From positions 15,195,001 through 15,259,000 of the forward strand of contig OY997594.1 in the NCBI GenBank assembly GCA_963921825.1: a DNA stretch of 64,000 bases. The letters run 5' to 3'. This document shows, one piece after another, positions 1 to 12,304 of the stretch (the stretch's first letter is position 1; the number at the start of each line of letters is the position of its first letter). Below the pieces are notes generated by a model. It saw nothing but the letters and a program-made list of their open reading frames with translations, was not told where the DNA came from and made no database searches. The DNA comes from Erodium maritimum. Lineage: Eukaryota; Streptophyta; Magnoliopsida; Geraniales; Geraniaceae. The translations under genes and the position numbers were made by a program.

Positions 1-427
1 TTTCCATGGGTTATTACTAACTAGAGAAATATTAACTCATCTGGGAAAAAATGTTCACTTTAATATCATGTGATTATCTATGTTTGGTATTTTGACCTAT
101 TTTACAATTGTAAAAACCACCTCAAAAACGTGCTACTTGGCTTATCATTGTTTCACACATATATGTATATATAATACATGTAAAGACCTGAATTTTAATC
201 TCGTTATTTTATCGTTGGGAATGTCATTGAGTTGGGGGATCGAGTCGAATTCTGAATCGACTTCAAAAAAAAAGGATTGGGGTTGGGCTGGGCCAGGCCA
301 AACCCACGCCTTGGGCCGGAGCAGACCCAGCCCATTTCAGCGCGCGAGCCCGTCAGGCCCAGAACCCACGCACGGCCCAACCGTCGCTTCAGATCCCATT
401 TTCGTGCACGCTTCCCAATACCCATCT

Positions 428-960
428 CACTACTGCTGATCTTGACCTGGGAGACGGATCAGATCCGTCTCCCAGGTTAGCTTATCCGTCGGCCAAGATC
501 CGTCGGCCAGGTCTCGTCGGCCAAGTTTTTGGCCGACGGATGCAACAATCCATCGGTAAGCTGGAAAATGACCCGACGGATCCCTTCCGTCTGCCAAAAC
601 TGAGCACCTGAGTCACGGATCCGATCCGTCACTCTGGTTCGGTGACCCTGCCGACGGGTGTCATCCGTCTGTCAAGAATTTCCACCTGGCCGACATATCC
701 GACCCGTCGGCAAGGAGTAACTTCTTGACAGACGGATGTCACCCGTCGGCAGGGTGTTATGGCTTGGCAGACGGAGCGCACCCGTCAGGCAAGTGTTATG
801 TCTTGGCAGTCGGATCTCACCCGTCTGGCAAGACTTCCACCCTGCCGACGTGTGCCATATGTCGGTCAAGGTTTAACACCCTACCGACGGGTGCTATCTG
901 TTGGCCAGGTCTAAACATGTCCGATGGATGTAGATGCTTGTATCTGTCAGCCAAGTTGTA
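428..960. repeat. Left subterminal repeat array of the CACTA element
   Basis: About a dozen degenerate copies of a motif around CCGACGGATG, in both orientations and often as face-to-face pairs (for example GACGGATC/GATCCGTC near 454-471, and the pair at 531-556). In En/Spm, TNPA binds such short subterminal motifs. The same motif family occurs at the right end and in three internal clusters. The binding role is inferred from the family. Confidence 0.85.
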
Positions 961-1213
961 GTAAAAAAACAAAAAAAATGTTTCAAAAGTCATGCACCCA
1001 ACCGTGCAGTAAAATGTACCTGTTCCTGTACCATCCAAACAGTAATAACAGCAAGCACATAAAAACCATAAACACGTCAACCAAACATTCAACCGACATT
1101 ATCAAATATAGTAGTTCTAAATAAGTTTATCAGTGCAGTGAACATAAAAAGTTATCAGTTCAGGTATCCAAATATCATAATGTTCATAGGAAAAAGGGGA
1201 GGACTGACTAAGG

Positions 1214-3100
1214 TCAAGATGGCGGGGCTGATGGCGGGGTCTCTGAAGCCGGAGTCGCTGATGTAGGAGTCGCTGACGGTCTGACAAAAGAAGGCACGAT
1301 GTTGTTCTGCTGAGTGGAAGCCCAAGAGTTGAACAACTCCCAGAATTGAGCTTGTTCAGCAGCTTGGGCAGCAATCCTGGACTCCATTTCTAGGCGCTGC
1401 TCCTCCATCAACCGGCGTTGCTCCTCCAATTTCCGAGCGAACTCAGCCTGTTGATCAGCCAAGCAAGTCTTCATCTCTTCTAGCTCCTCAGACGAGCTGA
1501 CTGAACGCGCACTCGAGCACCCACTGGCTCCCACATCCCGTTGGGTTGGGAGCTTGACCGCCGTCCCGATGCCTGATTGGAGTCTTCCCTTCTGCTGTTT
1601 ACCCGTGATAATCTGGATGAGGGGGAGCTCTTCCTCCAAAGTCAATGGCTTTGCCACAGTAGGCGATGAACCCTCGCACTCCGTCACCTGAGACTGCGAT
1701 AACCGCTCACGGGCCTCATCCACAACAGATTTTGCATGTGCCTGAGATACATAAAACATAAAACACCAATATAATTTAAAGTTTTATACGATACAGGAGA
1801 GAAATATAAATAATCGTATTATAATACATAAAACATAAAACACCAATATAATAATAAGTTATGCAAAAAATTTAAGTAAAACAAGATATACCGCTCTTTT
1901 CACGTTCTCCTTGTTGAGGTCATTTTCCTTTGTGTAGACCTCGACGTAGGCGTCACAGCGTGGAAGGAGGGAGGATTTGGCAAGAAACCGTTTGGCCCGT
2001 TTTGCGAGCGGCATACTACCCCCGTGGTGTGCAGTCACGTTCTGTGCTCGAGAGGCCTTCGATTTCTCGCTCGCTTTCTACAATAAACAAATCAGATGGT
2101 AATCAATTATAATACACTCTAATTCGAAACTACTTATTGATAACTCGTGAGTAATACTTTACAGAATTTACCAAACACAATAATAAAGTACTTACTTTGA
2201 ATTCCTCTGATTTGAAGTGCCTGCAGAGCCAACGGAACTGCTCCTCGCGTTCAAGGAACTCCAGCGGTGTGGGTACGTGTATCTCAGCATCGGGGTGCTC
2301 GGGGTCTTTGTACTTCGCCTCCATCTTCACGATCCACTCATGGATTTCATACTTCCATTCACGGTAGCGGCTGGATGCCGTTTCCATGACAAAATCCAGA
2401 AGCTTGGTAAAGAATGGACCGGTTTCGAACTCGTACAACATCTGAGAAAATAAAAACACCAGGATTAGTAATTATATAAGAACTAATTAAATGAATCAAT
2501 GAATGCGAAAAGGTAATGTACTTACGCTGAGCTGGTAGAACATAACCTCCTTAGCACTTTCAGGAACTTCATGGAAGTACGCCTGGCCCATGGGGATGTA
2601 AGTCCGCACTATGGACCCAATCACCCGTACGGCATCCTCCCTCTCAAGCGTCCCTGTCAGTTCTTTACCGTTATGGCCCAAGATAAATTTTCCCCCTGGC
2701 GGAGCCAGATCCTTGAGCCTACGATGGAGGTTCTTGTTGGTCACAATACCTCGCTTCCCCGTCTTGGTCTTGGTTATGGTGGAGGCCACCTCTCCTCCGG
2801 CCAGCATGGCAGCCACATCCTCATCGTCCTCCAGTGCTTTTTGGGAACGAATGCTCAGGACATCTTCCCTGTTGGTGGTAGATGCTGCCTCACTACCACT
2901 GGGAGAAGGGCTGCCTCACTACAACCGCCAGAAGGAGACTCGCAGTCTCGAAGGCACCGCATTGTAGGTGCCCGAGCCGTTGTATTTTGGGTGGAGTCTT
3001 GGGTGGTTCCACCAGATGCGCAGGGTTGCGCTCGAAGGGCCTCGGGGGCGCTCAAGAAGTTGAGCCGGTTGTAGAACTTGTTATAATTTCTCTTCCCCAT
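1214..3100 (-). pseudogene. TNPA-like / Transposase_24 family protein of the CACTA element, four coding exons, frameshifted
   Basis: Minus strand. Exons with GT-AG borders that keep frame are 3100-2526, 2441-2196, 2077-1892 and 1741-1214 (stop at 1214). The predicted start is at 3100, just after a TTTTTCAG acceptor; the first residues are MGKRNYNKFYNR. The middle exon (FFTKLLDFVMETASSRYREWKY) and the following Lys/Ala-rich exon with EVYTKENDLNKENVKRA match the layout of plant Transposase_24 (Ptta/En/Spm) proteins. The last exon has a Glu/Arg/Gln-rich coiled coil (EEQRRLMEEQRLEMESRI) and a Pro/Ser/Ala tail. Near 2880-2930 a 26-bp imperfect duplication (SPSG..SEAA encoded twice, in two frames) shifts the frame in exon 1. 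A CCT|GTAAGC donor at 5137 suggests a leader exon upstream and a 2-kb first intron. Family role: binding subterminal repeats and regulating the promoter. The frameshift could instead be a small unrecognised intron or a sequence error. Confidence 0.7.
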
Positions 3101-3109
3101 CCTGAAAAA

Positions 3110-5390
3110 CAGATGTGAAGTCAAAGCATACTTTGATTTAGAAAATAAAGCATAGAAACTGAACAACAAAATTGCAATCCTATACATAGTAATGGTATAG
3201 TGCAATAACTTGGGACTACGAGATCATACTACGATTGATGAAATATACAAGAAATTAGATATCATCGTCTACAAAGATATTTCGCAATCACTACATGTCA
3301 CAAGTTTATTGTCAACTTTTAAGTGAATCGGATGTCAACAAATTGAAAGGGCTAAAGTCACAGACTATTAACAAATATATATATATATAAATTAAAGATA
3401 CTATAATATATGACTATAATATAATAAATATATTATTATTTTAAATTTTAATTTAAATGTAAATATCAAATTCCAATCCAAATATAATTGGTTTCTTAAA
3501 TCTCTGTTTTGGACATAAAATATTTAACATCTTACAATTGTGTATATAGTTGAGATGTATAAATCTATATTTTAGTATCCTTAAAATAAATAAGGAATCT
3601 GGTTTTTAAAAACCCTACAAAATTCAGACTTGCGTAAACTCAAATAGCATATTCTGAAGAAAAAAACAAATTTAAAGGTACGCTATGACTGTGACCCATA
3701 TAAGTATAACTGAGGCGAAAATTAGAAAGTTCAAAGAAATAGTAAAAACATGTTTACGATAAGAGTTGAACCCATGTCACATGACAAATAAACATAGTTT
3801 AAGCTTGAGTTCTAAGTTGAAAAGTCCCAAATAAAATGAAATTAAAAAAATTGAAAAAGGAAAAATAAAATCCAGAAAGAAAAAAAAAACATTCAGCTGT
3901 AACTTAGAGAGAGCTTGGGAATTATTGAGTTGAGTTTGAGAAGAAGTTGGAAGGTAACCAAATAGCTTATTTTTTATTTCTGTAATCATAAATATTTATT
4001 TAATACAAATTATAATTTGAAGTATTCAAAGACTCGTGCCAAATCTTAAATGTCTCAAATGAAAGAGAGTATTAAAGGCCTAAAATGAAAGACAACAGCC
4101 AAGCCCAATAAGCAAGAAAATAGAATCAGCAAAAATTGTCTCTTCTAAGCATCAAACTCAAGTTGCAAGATAGAAAATCATAGCATCTACCACCAGACTA
4201 AATACCAATATGTTTAGGGTATGCCATGGGGAAATTCAGGTCCCTTCATATCCACCTTGTTAGTGTATGATAATGATACTGGGGAAATTCTCACTCAAGT
4301 GTTTTTTAAGTTAGCTTGTACCGTTCTCAACGAACTATAACCCCAAGGTATTATTAAAGTTTTGTATTTTTTTGTTGCTCGTTTCTAATAGAAAAAACTC
4401 ATATTAAATGCTAAGAATAAGTTTAGTATTTACTCGTTTCTAATCAATCTGTGTCATTTCATATGCTTCTGCAATTTAGTTTTGATGCTATGTGTTCTTA
4501 GAAAAAATAAAAGCTTTGTTTGCTTTGAGCATCTACTAAGAGTAAGCAGTCAAGACACTGGTATAATACTAATTGTCCTATGCCCAGATGTGAGTCAGTC
4601 TTAGGAACATGCCCAAATCGGTACTCTGCACTTTTTTCTTTGATAAGCCATATGAAACTTTATTTTGATTGAGCAGAGAGGTTCTAAAACGATTAAAAAT
4701 CCATATATTTACTTGAGTAGAGCTTCTATTATTAATAACTATTAACTTGAGTACAGTATTAACAATCAACGATATAGTGTCATTCCAAATTAAAGCTACA
4801 ACTATCCAACAAATTGAGTATATTTAAGAATAATAATTGATAAAAATGATCCAGTATATGATGAAAGACTTAAGTGTGCCTTTCTCGCATTAGGATGTTC
4901 CTAATTTAGGATAAATGGTCCCTAAAATCACTTGCCATTTTCCTTGTAAGTTACTTTTCATTGAACAGACAACACTTAGGACACCATAACCATCCTTCAT
5001 TTCACATTCAACACCAAAATGCAGACCAGAACCCTAAGAAAATTCACAAACCTCTACTACCCCCTCTCAGAACCCTAAGAAAATTAGCCCCCACTCAACA
5101 CTACCGATTGACAGAAAGAGAGAGAGAGAGGCTTACAGGTCGGAGACGATGACGGTAGGCTAAGAAACGGGTCGGCCACGAGAGAGGCGTTGGCGCTGGG
5201 CCTCGAAGACGTCGTCGACGGCGATCTCTGGTCGGAGACGACAACCCCTGGCTTTGTAGGACTCGGCTGCGGCGCGAACAGGTCGGCGACGAGAGGATCG
5301 GCCGAGAAACGTCACCGGCGAATCAGAGAGAGGGAGAGAAGACTGACGAAGAAGATAAGAGGAATGAGGGAAAAGGGAGTCGGACTCGGT
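3110..5390. other. AT-rich non-coding part of the CACTA element, probably the long leader intron of the TNPA-like gene
   Basis: No convincing ORF on either strand. The stretch is AT-rich, with an (AT)n run near 3378 and poly-A/T tracts, and it ends near a GA-repeat at 5118-5130. On the minus strand a good splice donor (GTAAGC, reading from 5136) and the acceptor TTTTTCAG before 3100 would make it one intron. That is an inference. Confidence 0.45.
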
Positions 5391-5394
5391 CTTG

Positions 5395-6240
5395 ACCTAA
5401 CATTTAGACCTCTGCCGACGTATGTCGTTATCCATCGGCCAAGGAAATACGATGTCGTTTTGCCTTCAACACTTAGAAATTTTGCAGAAATTTCTTCACC
5501 TGGCCGATGGATATCTACATCCGTCGGCCAGCTTTGTTTGACTACCATTGACCAAAACCCGAAAACCCGTCATATTTCCCGACTATTAGAGTATTGAAAA
5601 TGGACCGATATAAGTACTTAGTATGACTCATAGTTTGGAGAGAAGATCGTATAATACTCATACATATGACATAAAAAAAATGAACGAGACAATGTCATAC
5701 GTTATAAGCTGAATATGTTCATGCACATACTGGAACTGGCGATTTCGATCAATACATGTCGGTATCTCGCATATGATATAATCAAGACCGGTCATCACAT
5801 ATGTACTATCTAAAATAGTGTACTTATGTAAAAAAAAACATCGAACGGTTCATTCGTCGTTAATAGGGTGGTCAAATATATTTTGCAAATTAGTCAACCA
5901 TCTCTACCGACATATAGGTCGACCTTGGCAGACGGATACGCATCCGTCTGCCAAGTGATAACAACCTTACCGACATATTCAGTGGATATGTCGGTACAGA
6001 AGTAAAAAAATCGATTAATTGACTTAATGATTTCCGTAATTCTCTTTCACATCATATATATGTTTAGGGTGTTGTAAAACAATGTATGAACGTTGTAACA
6101 TACAAAAACAAAGCAATATCACGTGTTTATGTACGAATTACCCACTGAAACAGAGCATTTGCTCTCTGTTTTTGTGTCTGCTTGGATCCGTCGGCCAGGA
6201 ACTGTCCTGACCGACGGATGCTTGCATCCATCGGCCAAGT
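5395..6240. repeat. Internal clusters of the CACTA subterminal motif upstream of the TNPA-like gene
   Basis: Copies of the CCGACGGATG / CATCCGTCGGCC motif recur at 5411-5445, 5500-5535, 5905-5985 and 6187-6237, mostly as inverted pairs (for example CAGACGGATACG facing CGTATCCGTCTG-like sequence near 5932-5954). The clusters lie between the 3' end of the transposase gene (6403) and the inferred leader exon of the TNPA-like gene (about 5390), so they fall in the latter's promoter region. The rest of the segment is AT-rich with no gene. Confidence 0.75.
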
Positions 6241-6402
6241 TACAGGGCAGAGTAGAACAAAATTGCAAGAAACGTCATGCTACCTGGAAAACAGTTTATC
6301 TGCACAGTCAATCATTGCATTTCTTTCAACTTGATAAGTTTGCACACATACAACACATTAGAAGTTACATGTTTGTACGTACAATATTAGTACAATGCTT
6401 AT

Positions 6403-9400
6403 TTATTCGGATTCATGTATTTCTTCATTGTTGTATCCATGATCTTCACAGTCATCTTCACTATTCTCGTCGTTATCGTCCACATCATGTACCTCTTGGA
6501 GACCGCCATCATAATGGGGTAGCACATTTAGTTCCGCTACAAGAAGTGCAGTTTCAGGCTCGGACTCTTGGTAAGGAGCGTCAACCGCGTATGAAATGGA
6601 TGGAAAACGATTTGCAGAGATGAATAGTCCTCTAGGGGCAACCTTGTTCACGATCTTATACCCTCCACTCATTTTCGGGTCATCGATGTAGAATATCTGT
6701 AATGCACATTAAATAATTAGTAACACATCCAACAATGAAGTACAGTACTATATACAAGTAATGCAACTTGCCTGTTTGGCCATGGTTGCTAGACAGAATG
6801 GATCGTCGCGATATGCATTTGTGTTGGTATTTATGGATATCAAACCATTATCTACTTTAACGGATTTTAGATCATACCATCGATAGTAAAACAGAACAAC
6901 CGGCATCCGTCCAGTGTACATAAGCTCAACGACGTATAACAACACACCGTAGTAAGCTACACCGCCCACTGCATATAGCATCACACCACTGTTCTGTGAG
7001 CTTCTTCCTTTATCGCGCTGTTCGGACAAGTATTTCACACCGTGTACATGACATTGCGCATAATAATTTACTCTCTGCACGTAACGACTCAAAGCCTTTG
7101 ATGCCGTATATTGTGGATCGTCATCGGGATACGATTCCATCTGGGAAATTGTGCTTACAGGTATTAGTAATATATACACAGTGACAAATATATGTTTATT
7201 TATATATATAGGACTACACGTTTAACTGATATTGAACTTACGGTTTCCTTGAACATTGAGCAAAATGTTCCAATTCGGTGTTGTAAATCGGTTGACCCTG
7301 GGTATTCCGTCTCATAATCCTCTTTGAAATCAATCATCTCGGAGCTGAATTCTTCAGCATTCTGCATAGCGGTCCAATGAGCGATACGCACGAATTCCTT
7401 TGTTAACAAGGGCTCACATATCTGAATAGTTGGAAGGACATGTTTGGAAACAATATAAATGCCCCATGTATCTGGGGTCTCCGGATCCATGACTCGTTTA
7501 TCGAGGTACAAATTGATGAACGTCGCACATTGATGATTGATATACGATTCTGCGATGCAACCCTCTGGGTATCGGTGGTTGCGCACCCATTTTTTGTAGT
7601 ACCCCAATTCACGTTCCATCGAGAACATCCAAGTATAGTGGACAGGACCGGTTTGCAGTACTTGAGATGGGAGATGTTTACATAAATGCACCATGATCGT
7701 GTGGAACGGCGGAGGGAATATCATTTCCAACTTACTGAGAATCAATGCAATATCAACCTGCATCTCTTTTAGCTTCTTCTTTGAAATCTCCCTTGCACAA
7801 AGAGACTGAAAGAAATTTGCAAGCTCACATATCACGGTGGCTACGTGCGGTGTCACATAAGGGTGTACAATGATGGGAAGAATACGTTGCAGCAAAACAT
7901 GATTGTCGTGTGTTTTAAGCCCAAAAAACTTCTTATCCTTCACGCTTATCTTGTTTTTCAAGGATCCCGCATAGCCCGATGGAAACCTTATATTTGTAAC
8001 CTTATCAAGCGCTTCACCACGTTTCTCAGGCTTGATCGTGTAGTCGGCATAAGGCATGAATGTATTGTTGCCCGTTGTTTTGGCCCAAAGATCCTTATGC
8101 ACACCCAATTCCTCCCACATTTGTTTGGCTTTCAAATCATCTTTTGTTTTCCCAGGCAAGTTAAAAAGCGTTCCAATAAGATTGTCGCACACATTTTTTT
8201 CGATATGCATCACGTCCAATGCGTGCCTTGTATGCAAAGATTTCCAATACGGGAGTTCCCAAAATATCGACTCATGTGTCCAACACAACCTTTTCTGGCC
8301 GGCTTTGTTCTTCTGAGTAAACTTTGGATGTAACGACAGTTCGGGAAACTGAATGTCCGATATTTCTTCATATATTTCATACCCACTCTTTTCAGGGCGG
8401 GATTTTTTCATCTCCCTTTTCCCGTTTATTTTTTTATTTTTCCGTAATGCATGATTCTCTGGCAAGTCCTTCCGTGCTCCTACGTAGTACGTCCGATTAT
8501 GACTGTGAAGCCCTTCGAGATCATCCAGGCATATTGGACAAGCCTTATAACCCTTCGTCTGAATGCCTCCCAACATTCCCAAACCGGGAAAGTCACTAAT
8601 AGTCGATAAAACCGCCGCTCGCATCTTGAACGTTCGCTTGTTGGCTGCATCAAAGGTTACAACCCCTTCGGACCACAACTTTTTCAAATCATCAATCAAC
8701 GGTCTCATTCAAACATTTAGGCACTTCCCAGGCGACTTAGGGCCAAAAATCAACAACATTAAGATGTTAAATTCTTTCTTCATGCACGAGGTTGGAGGTA
8801 AATTGTAAGGCATAACTACAACGGGCCACACACTATAAGGGACAACATTTGCACCAAACGGACTAAACCCGTCAGTTGCCAATGCAAGACGTACATTGGC
8901 AGCTTCAGATCCAAAACAAGGCCACGTCCTATCGAAGTCCAACCAGCCTTCCCCGTCTGCTGGGTGAGTCATCTTATCCAGGTCGATCCTTCTTTCCTCA
9001 CTACCATGCCATTTCATTTGCTTTGCAATATCAGGTGAATTGTACAATTTCTGCAACTGTGGAATAATTGGAAAATATCTTACAGTTTTCTTAGCCTTTG
9101 GTTTTCGCATTCCGACGAGCTTCTCATAGCGAGGTGAATCACATTTGTAGCACACATCATCTTTCGCATTAGGTCCATCGAATAAGATACAACCATTTTC
9201 ACATGCATGGTAAGTCTTGTAACCCATCCCGACACTCTTCAAAACACTCTTTGTCTCTTTGAATGAAGCCGGGTAATGATTCTCAGCCGGTAACAATGCT
9301 TTATGCAACACACAAGACGCAGTGAATGCTTCATTCAACAATTGATATTTCTCCTTCAGAGCCATCAACTCCATGATAACCGTCAACCTATCCGTTGTCG

Positions 9401-10021
9401 CGTCTTTGTACAACTGTTTTTTATGCTCTTTCAATAACTTCGTGTAGTTGTCTGCCGCTTCTTGTGCAATCGACCTGTCAACATCCGCAATTTCATCGTC
9501 ATCCTGTACCAATTCATCCATTTGTCCCCCACACCGAAATGGGAACACATCCTCCATATACTCCATCATTACTGGATCGCTCCGGTGCTCTTCATTCACT
9601 ACTACATTTGCGCTACTTGATGAACCTCCAGTGTCCCAACTTCTTCTACTACTACTCATTACTTCTGTTAACATTGACATGTTAAATTTTTTACCGTGAA
9701 AAATCCACACATCGTACCCCCTCATCATTCCGTTCCGAATCAAATGCATATATATATCTGGCACAGTCTGGTAAAATGCGTTAAGACAACTACCGCACGG
9801 ACACCTGTGTGATTCTATATTAGGGAAATTTGTCTGTATATATTCGATAAAAACCGCTAGCCCTTCCATAAACTTCGGATCGTACTTACTGAAAGTCATC
9901 CAACTCTTATCAATATCCTGATACACAGTCAATACTAACAACTATTGAACACAATATCTAATAAATAGATCGATATACAGAACAAGAGGAACAAAATTTT
10001 AGTAATAAACATACGTACCAT
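6403..10021 (-). pseudogene. TNP2-like (TnpD) CACTA transposase, about 1113 codons, with one internal stop
   Basis: Minus strand. The inferred coding exons are 10021-10019 (only the ATG), 9917-7242, 7140-6772 and 6696-6403; all junctions are phase 0. The N-terminus DKSWMTFSKYDP followed by CPCGSC (about residues 40-45) is the transposase-associated domain. Then come the Transposase_21/TNP2 core (HACENGCILF, CYKCDSPRYEK, RPLIDDLKKLW, KACPICLDD, DVMHIEKNVCDNLIGTL), DUF4218 (FHTIMVHLCKHLP, GYYKKWVRNHRYPEGC) and, in exon 3, DUF4216 (GVAYYGVLLYVVEL, DPFCLATMAKQ) continuing into exon 4 (FYIDDPKM). An in-frame TGA at 8709-8711 interrupts the core just before RPLIDDL. The intron 6771-6697 has a GC donor (CAG|GCAAGT). 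Otherwise the frame is open, so the copy looks recently disabled. Confidence 0.9.
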
Positions 10022-10260
10022 AATCGAGCTTCAAGCACCTTCCACGAGCCACGAATGTTGTCAGTACCAACACGAGCCACGAATGTTGTCAGTATCGAAC
10101 AAGACAAAAGATTCTTTTCAATAGAGACAAACAAATGAGAATCTTGTGTAGAGAAAAAGAAATGGAGGTGGGAGAGAAAAAAGAGATTTGGGAAGAAAGA
10201 AAAAGAAAGAGTTGGGAGATGAAAAAGAGGTGGGAGAGAAGGTAAAGCTTTTTGAGTGGC
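10022..10260 (-). promoter_or_regulatory. Leader exon and start region of the CACTA transposase transcript
   Basis: On the minus strand this CT-rich stretch precedes an ATG that sits directly on a splice donor (ATG|GTACGTATG, ATG at 10021-10019). It contains a 31-bp direct duplication (ACGAGCCACGAATGTTGTCA repeated at about 10038 and 10069). No TATA box was identified with confidence. The stretch backs onto the subterminal-type motifs at 10262-10515. Confidence 0.45.
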
Positions 10261-10261
10261 T

Positions 10262-10515
10262 GAGAATCTGTCCAGCGGAGAACACTTGCCCGGCGGATGC
10301 ATCTATCCATCGGCCAGGTGTAACAGATACACAAAAACGCTATCGTTTCAGCCCTTGACTCGGCCATTAAACGATACGGTGTCGTTTTCCTTGACCGACG
10401 GATGCATGTATCCATCGGCTAGGTGAAACGGTACCGTTTTCAGGCCTGGACGCGTCCATTGAGGGATACGATGTCGTTTTTCCTTGCCCGACGGATGTGC
10501 CTATCCATCGGCCAA
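10262..10515. repeat. Subterminal-type motif cluster in the divergent promoter of the CACTA element
   Basis: Three inverted pairs of the form CCGRCGGATGcatctATCCATCGGCC (near 10290-10316, 10394-10421 and 10487-10514), separated by about 100 bp of related sequence containing the repeated phrase CGGCCATTAAACGATACG or variants. The cluster lies between the transposase leader (minus) and a TATA-bearing leader (plus). Confidence 0.8.
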
Positions 10516-10519
10516 GAAG

Positions 10520-10727
10520 ATAGAGTATATAACTCCCTCAACCCTAGTTCCTCCCATTTCAGAACAGCCCCCTTCCTCTCTTCTCTCCATCCAGCCGCCC
10601 CTGCCTCTCGCCTCCATCTTCGACGCCGTTCGCCGCCGTCAGCCCGCCGCCGCCGTCCACTCGCCGCCGTCCACCCGCCGCTGCCGTCCACTCGCCGCCG
10701 CCCTCCACCCGCCGCCCTCACTTCAAG
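10520..10727 (+). promoter_or_regulatory. TATA box and spliced GC-rich leader of the plus-strand CACTA transcript
   Basis: A TATA-like AGTATATAACTCC at about 10524 is followed by a CT/CCG-rich stretch of about 170 bp and a good donor (CTTCAAG|GTACATAATG) at about 10727. Both fit a promoter plus first non-coding exon that drives the plus-strand ORFs beginning at 11378. Short ORFs within the CCG repeats look like composition artefacts. Confidence 0.5.
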
Positions 10728-10989
10728 GTACATAATGTTTAACAAATTTGTACAAACAGTTGAATGATTTAGATTTATTTCATATAATTTTAGATTTTAG
10801 ATTTTAGATTTTAGAGTTCTGTAGGTTCAGTTGTGCTTAACGTTAGACATCTAGGTATTGACCTTGTAATTGTTTGTTTCCCTGGTTCGCCCTTTTGGGT
10901 TGTTGTAACGAGGGCTTGACCCGTTTCCTTCGATTATAATTTGTAATCGTTGGATTTTTATATAAAAAAAACATGATGATCAAAAAAAT

Positions 10990-11110
10990 ATATGTACAAG
11001 TCGGGGTAATACCCGACCCGAATGGGTAGAGATTGGGTAGGTATTGATCAGGTTTTGGGTATTAAAATCAGATAGGGTACAGATATCACAAAATCCGACT
11101 CATATAACAT
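10990..11110. repeat. Fragment resembling the hAT-type element at 21374-22196
   Basis: The phrase GGTAATACCCGACCCGA occurs here and again near 22058 inside the hAT-type element, followed in both by GGGTA/GGGTATYA-rich sequence. No terminal repeats or target duplication were found here, so it is at most a degraded piece. Confidence 0.3.
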
Positions 11111-11377
11111 CCGTAGTTTTCGGACAGTTTAGTGTCAACATAATTTAGGGTTTAAAGAATGTAGGGTTGCAGAATTAGGCTACGGGTTTCAGGGCAATTT
11201 ATTTCACAATAAGGGTTTTCGGGAAGTTTAGTTTCAAAATATTTTAGGGTTTAATAAAATACGATACATGTGTGACAAATATTCAAAAAGTTAGAAAAGT
11301 AGGGTTTAATATAATGCACGATATGTTTGCATCCTGAAAAACAAGTTAATTCGTGTGTGTATTAGGTTATCCTTTCG

Positions 11378-11697
11378 ATGGATGACAACAATAGCAGTAG
11401 TGTTGGGGAGAACAGCCTAACTGGGGCAGATCACTTTGATGAAGAGTTCCCGTAGTGACGGAAGTAGACTGGGAAAAATCAATGAACTTAGTGATGAACA
11501 AATTGCCTAGGGGACTTTCTTCGATGCACGAGGCAAAGACTCGCTTGTATATTAGGCGGCTGATTTCAGCTGAAGGAGATAGACTTAAAAAGGAAAAGGA
11601 AGAACGAGATAGGGTCGCCGCTGCGAGACAAACTGCTCAAAGCGCAAGACGGACTCCGTCTGTTGGATCGACTTCTAAGCACCCGTCCCGAGACTAG
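11378..11697 (+). pseudogene. CACTA accessory ORF A, frameshifted paralogue of ORF B
   Basis: It starts MDDNNSSSVGEN at 11378 and the frame stops at 11453. The frame opening at 11455 continues as DWEKSMNLVMNKLPRG, then HEAKTRLYIRRLISAEGDR and a Lys/Glu/Arg-rich helix. The same order is seen in ORF B (MDDRSSVGEN, DLHAEMMCLFNSIPRA, RAVAAARMRLLGLINREGRR), so the two are tandem paralogues and A has a one-base frameshift near 11445-11452. I recognise no domain. It lies downstream of the plus-strand promoter at 10520 and opposite in strand to the transposase genes. Confidence 0.55.
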
Positions 11698-11872
11698 TTT
11701 ACTACTTAATTAGTGTATGAACGATGTTTAAATTAGGTTATATTTAAGTTCGTTTTGTATGAATCGGTGATTAATATGCTAATACATTTTATGATGCTAA
11801 TATACGTAAGTTTCAATTTGTTTCCGCTATATTCGTTTTGATATAGTACTAAGACTTGCTTTCATTTAGTCA

Positions 11873-12304
11873 ATGGATGACAGAAGTAGCGTAGGGGAAA
11901 ACATCATCCCAGATGACGAATATGATGGACCTCAACAAGTGGGGCCTGATTTGCATGCTGAGATGATGTGTTTATTCAACAGCATTCCAAGAGCGTCTTT
12001 GCCACGCACGAGAGCTGTAGCAGCTGCTCGGATGAGGTTACTGGGCCTCATTAACCGAGAGGGACGAAGGATTGCGGAGGAAGAAGCTGCTGAAAGACAA
12101 GCAGTTGCTGCTGAACGAGCCGCTGAACGAGCTGCTACAAGAGCTAGGCTTGAGGAAAGAGGTAGGCGTCTTCATGCAAGGGTTGCTGCTCTCTCAGAGT
12201 CTGGTACATCTGATGGAGCCACCTCCATGCGCGGCCCGAAGCATGACGCAAGGGTGTACGTGCAGTGGCTGAAAGACAACTTTGTGCACGAGGACGAAGA
12301 CTAG
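11873..12304 (+). CDS. CACTA accessory ORF B, 143-aa coiled-coil protein of unknown function
   Basis: Open from the ATG at 11873 to the stop at 12304. An acidic N-terminus (PDDEYDG) leads into a predicted helix (ARMRLLGLINREGRRIAEEE) and a strongly Ala/Glu/Arg-rich coiled coil at about residues 60-105. The C-terminal part ends VQWLKDNFVHEDED. It is a paralogue of the frameshifted ORF A about 500 bp upstream. An AG acceptor-like site (CATTTAG) lies four bases before the ATG, so it may be an exon of a spliced transcript from the 10520 promoter. No family is recognised. Its position inside the CACTA element suggests an element-encoded accessory protein rather than a captured host gene, but that is inference. 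Confidence 0.5.
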   Translation: MDDRSSVGENIIPDDEYDGPQQVGPDLHAEMMCLFNSIPRASLPRTRAVAAARMRLLGLINREGRRIAEEEAAERQAVAAERAAERAATRARLEERGRRLHARVAALSESGTSDGATSMRGPKHDARVYVQWLKDNFVHEDED

